Positions 14,428-16,730 of a DNA stretch of 16,730 bases are shown in pieces. The DNA lies in NCBI GenBank assembly GCA_947523045.1, contig CANNUR010000041.1:1-16730 (forward strand), written 5' to 3'. Position numbers and translations under genes: made by a program. The notes beneath the pieces are model-generated. The model was not told the origin of the DNA, did no database searches, and worked only from the letters and a program-made list of their open reading frames with translations. Each line of letters starts with the position of its first letter. Position 1 is the stretch's first letter. The stretch comes from an uncultured Prosthecobacter sp. (GTDB lineage Bacteria > Verrucomicrobiota > Verrucomicrobiia > Verrucomicrobiales > Verrucomicrobiaceae).

Positions 14428-14925
14428 ATGCCCGAACCCACCGATCCGCAGGCGGCCGAAGAGCAGGCCGCCGTGGCGCGCTTCCTCGCCCGCTGGCTCG
14501 ACGACTGGCTGCGCATCCCGGGCACCAACTTCAAGATCGGTCTCGACCCGCTGCTGGCCCTCTTCCCCGGCCTCGGCAGCGCCCTCGCCTCCGGCGGTGG
14601 CCTGCTCATCCTTGCCGAGGCGGTACGCTGCGGGGTCGGTCTGCCGGTGCTGCTGCGCATGGGCGGCAACCTGCTGCTCAACGCCCTGCTCGACTTTCTG
14701 CCAGCCGGCGGACCCGTGCTCAGCGCCTTCTTCAAGTCGAACCGGCGCAACCTGCACCTGCTGCAGGCCTGGCAGGCGGGCCGGCGCGAGGAGGTGCGCC
14801 GCGGCACACGCCTGCGCTTCCTGCTGCTAGCGCTGGTGTTCGCCGCGCTCATCGCCCTGCTGCTGGGCCTCTGGCTGGTCAGTGCCTGGCTGATGAGCCG
14901 ACTATTCCAAGCCTGGACCGCCTAA
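14428..14925 (+). CDS. DUF4112 small membrane protein
   Basis: A 165-residue protein matching DUF4112 by LARWLDDWLRIPGT at 20-33 and GLDPLLALFPGLG at 38-50. Hydrophobic stretches lie near residues 38-66, 70-90 and 131-155, the last being a strong transmembrane helix (LLLALVFAALIALLLGLWLV). A short basic segment (residues 119-130, RREEVRRGTRLR) separates them. The function of this family is unknown. The gene is divergent from glpD by 97 bases and converges with the sulfite reductase gene. No ribosome binding site is visible. A possible -10 box lies just before the start. Confidence 0.88.
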   Translation: MPEPTDPQAAEEQAAVARFLARWLDDWLRIPGTNFKIGLDPLLALFPGLGSALASGGGLLILAEAVRCGVGLPVLLRMGGNLLLNALLDFLPAGGPVLSAFFKSNRRNLHLLQAWQAGRREEVRRGTRLRFLLLALVFAALIALLLGLWLVSAWLMSRLFQAWTA

Positions 14926-14926
14926 C

Positions 14927-14955
14927 AAAAAACCCGCGGGGCGAACCCCGCGGGT
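14927..14955 (-). terminator. Intrinsic terminator of the sulfite reductase gene
   Basis: Read on the minus strand, a perfect ten-base stem (ACCCGCGGGG at 14932-14941 paired with CCCCGCGGGT at 14946-14955) with a TTCG loop is followed by six T residues (14932-14927). It lies 24 bases after the minus-strand stop at 14980. It therefore terminates the sulfite reductase transcript. On the plus strand no T tract follows, so it is probably one-directional. It abuts the DUF4112 stop. Confidence 0.9.
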
Positions 14956-14979
14956 GGAAGAGCTTCACGGTCGGGCGGT

Positions 14980-16730
14980 TCAGCCCGCCTCGCTGACTTT
15001 ATGTTCGGCCAGTTTGGCGGCGCGCTCGGCAAGTTCGATGTGGAACTGCTCCGGCGTCGGCGCCTCGCCCAGGGTGCGGGTGCGGGCAAACCAGTCGGCA
15101 AAGATTTCACCGGGCTGGCGCTCGGCCTTGAAGGCCTCCAGGAAGGCACGCACCTTGCCGGGGATTTCCTCGCCGAGGACCGACTTGAATTCGAGGCCGG
15201 CCAGGCGGTCGCCACGGATGCTGCCGCCGACGAACATCGCCCACTTGTTGGGCGCGCGACCGACAAAGCCGAAGTCGGCGTTGTAGGGGCGGCCGCAGCC
15301 GTTCGGGCAGCCGGTCATGCGGAACAGGATGGGTTCATCCTGCAGGCCGAGTTCGCGCAGGCTGGCATCGATCGAATCCATGAAGCCGGGCAGGGCGCGC
15401 TCCGACTCGCTCAGTGCCAGGCCGCAGGTCGGCAGGGCGACGCAGGCGTGGGCGACCTTGCGGGCGCGGGTGAAGCCGGCGGCATCGGCGTGCACGACCC
15501 CGTGCTTGGCGAGGATGGCGTCCACCTGCGCCTTCTGTTCCGAGGCAACCTCGGCGATGATGAGGTTGGTGTTCGGCGTGACGATGAACGGCAGATCGAG
15601 CTCGCGGGCGATCTCGGCGAAGGCGGCGCGGTAGTGGATGCCGTCTTCGCGGTCAACGATGCGGCCCATGTTGACATAGACGCCACAGTACAGCTTGCCA
15701 TCGCCCTGCTCATGCCAGCCGAGGTCGTCCTCGACGGTGTCGAAATGCAGGGGCTTGGGCGGGAAGGTCTCGATGCCTGGCAGGCGGCTCACGACCTCGG
15801 CGCGGAAGCCGTCCAGGCCCATGCTCTGCACGGTGTACTTCAGACGGGCATTCTTGCGTTCGGTGCGGTTGCCGTGGTCGCGCTGGGTCGTGACGATGGC
15901 CTCGCAGGCATCGACCACGTGGGCGCGCTTCACATAGAGCAGCGGCTGGGCGAGGAAGGGCCGGGTGGCAAGCTGGCCGTGGCTCATGCCAAAACCGCCG
16001 CCCACCGTGATGGTGTAACCTTCCACCTGACCGTCGACCACGTGCGGCACGAAACCGACATCCTGGGAGTAGAGATCGACGTCGTTGCAGGGCTGGATGG
16101 CGACGCCAATCTTGAATTTGCGCGGCAGATAGACCTTGCCGTAGATGGGGTCTTCGCCCTCGGCGGCGCGGGTGGCGGCACGCACGGCCGGATCCGGCTC
16201 CGGATCCGGGGTCCAGTTCGGCTCAATCTTTTCGCCGTCCAGCCAGATGTCGGCATAGGCGGAGGAGCGCCAGAGAAAGCGACGGCTGATCTCCTCGGTG
16301 AGGCGCTGGGTGTCAGCGCGCACGGCATCCTTGATCGGTGCCGCCGGGCCCATCGTGTTGCGGACGACGTCGCCGCAGGCGCCCATGGTCGAGAGACCGC
16401 TGTGGCAGACGTGGTGGATGACCTCCTTGAGGCCGCCCTTGAGCACGCCGTGCAGCTGAATGCCCTGACGGTTGGTCAGGCGCATGTTGCCCATGGCCTT
16501 GGTGCAGAGGTCGTCATGGATCAGCCACTGCTGGGCCGAGATGCGGCCGCCCGGCATCTTGCTGCGGATCATGAAGCTCCAGGCCTTGTCCTTCTTTTCC
16601 TTGACCAGCTGGGCGCGACGGTCGCGGTCGTCCTGCATGTAGGAACCGTGGTGCTTGAGCAGGATGTTCGAATCTTCCGGAATGTTTGGGGTGCTGGTGT
16701 CGGCGAAATGCTCAGCGAGCTGGCCACGCA
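14980..16730 (-). CDS. sir: Assimilatory sulfite reductase (ferredoxin-type), 5' end missing
   Basis: The frame runs off the right window edge; about 583 residues are visible and only the first few dozen are likely missing. The protein has the sulfite/nitrite reductase layout: N-terminal ILLKHHGSYMQDDRDRR, LTNRQGIQLHG, YLPRKFK, VGGGFG, and the siroheme/4Fe-4S cysteines as C-x5-C (CVALPTC, nt 15424-15444) and C-x3-C (GCPNGC, nt 15295-15312). It reduces sulfite to sulfide in the cytoplasm for cysteine synthesis. LGWHEQGDGKLYCG resembles plant-type ferredoxin-dependent Sir more than E. coli CysI, and no flavoprotein CysJ is adjacent, so ferredoxin is the likely donor (inference). The first cysteine motif continues CGLA where CPLA is common. 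A nitrite reductase is less likely because of the Sir-like sequence around the cluster. The ATG at 16638 is internal. A strong terminator follows. Confidence 0.9.
   Translation of the reverse strand, partial: RGQLAEHFADTSTPNIPEDSNILLKHHGSYMQDDRDRRAQLVKEKKDKAWSFMIRSKMPGGRISAQQWLIHDDLCTKAMGNMRLTNRQGIQLHGVLKGGLKEVIHHVCHSGLSTMGACGDVVRNTMGPAAPIKDAVRADTQRLTEEISRRFLWRSSAYADIWLDGEKIEPNWTPDPEPDPAVRAATRAAEGEDPIYGKVYLPRKFKIGVAIQPCNDVDLYSQDVGFVPHVVDGQVEGYTITVGGGFGMSHGQLATRPFLAQPLLYVKRAHVVDACEAIVTTQRDHGNRTERKNARLKYTVQSMGLDGFRAEVVSRLPGIETFPPKPLHFDTVEDDLGWHEQGDGKLYCGVYVNMGRIVDREDGIHYRAAFAEIARELDLPFIVTPNTNLIIAEVASEQKAQVDAILAKHGVVHADAAGFTRARKVAHACVALPTCGLALSESERALPGFMDSIDASLRELGLQDEPILFRMTGCPNGCGRPYNADFGFVGRAPNKWAMFVGGSIRGDRLAGLEFKSVLGEEIPGKVRAFLEAFKAERQPGEIFADWFARTRTLGEAPTPEQFHIELAERAAKLAEHKVSEAG

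Noticed and set aside
12786..14996. A 736-codon open frame on the plus strand
   Set aside because: It is antisense to glpD and continues across the DUF4112 gene in another frame. Its composition is typical of a GC-bias shadow.

Overview
This is a GC-rich bacterial window (third codon positions almost all G or C). It most likely comes from the Planctomycetota-Verrucomicrobiota group, with Verrucomicrobiota the first guess. The support is a PPC-domain protein, a planctomycete-type cytochrome c/WD40 protein and a Tat-exported DUF1501 protein encoded together, plus a fused NagB/PIG-L protein and the near absence of Shine-Dalgarno motifs before start codons. I see no rRNA, tRNA, CRISPR array, insertion sequence or phage gene. 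The largest gap between genes is 176 bases, so no stretch over 300 bases lacks a gene. Coordinates come from reading the sequence. Family assignments rest on remembered motifs, not on database searches.

Left block, plus strand (1-6802): the 3' part of a secreted PPC-domain protein, an HPP-family membrane protein preceded by a striking GC palindrome, a cytochrome c/WD40 protein with a long coiled coil between propeller repeats, a DUF1501 protein with a twin-arginine signal, and a RidA/YjgF-family protein. The PPC, cytochrome/WD40 and DUF1501 proteins look like one extracytoplasmic module of unknown function. Tight spacing suggests co-transcription.

Middle block (6876-11467), amino-sugar metabolism: a minus-strand glucosamine-6-phosphate deaminase fused to a PIG-L-like domain is divergent from a secreted sulfatase. 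The sulfatase is translationally coupled (overlapping TGATG) to a NagA-like deacetylase. Together they suggest desulfation of a sulfated amino sugar outside the cytoplasm, then deacetylation and deamination inside. All three proteins depart from textbook active-site motifs: the PIG-L domain lacks its zinc ligands, the sulfatase has Asp for the usual His in GKWHxG, and the NagA-like protein has Tyr for the metal-binding Glu. This is the part most worth follow-up.

Right block (11644-16730), general metabolism: a membrane fatty-acid desaturase with a recognisable promoter, a convergent FAD-dependent glycerol-3-phosphate dehydrogenase (minus strand), a small DUF4112 membrane protein (plus strand), and a minus-strand ferredoxin-type assimilatory sulfite reductase cut by the right window edge. 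A clear intrinsic terminator with a UUCG loop ends the sulfite reductase gene.
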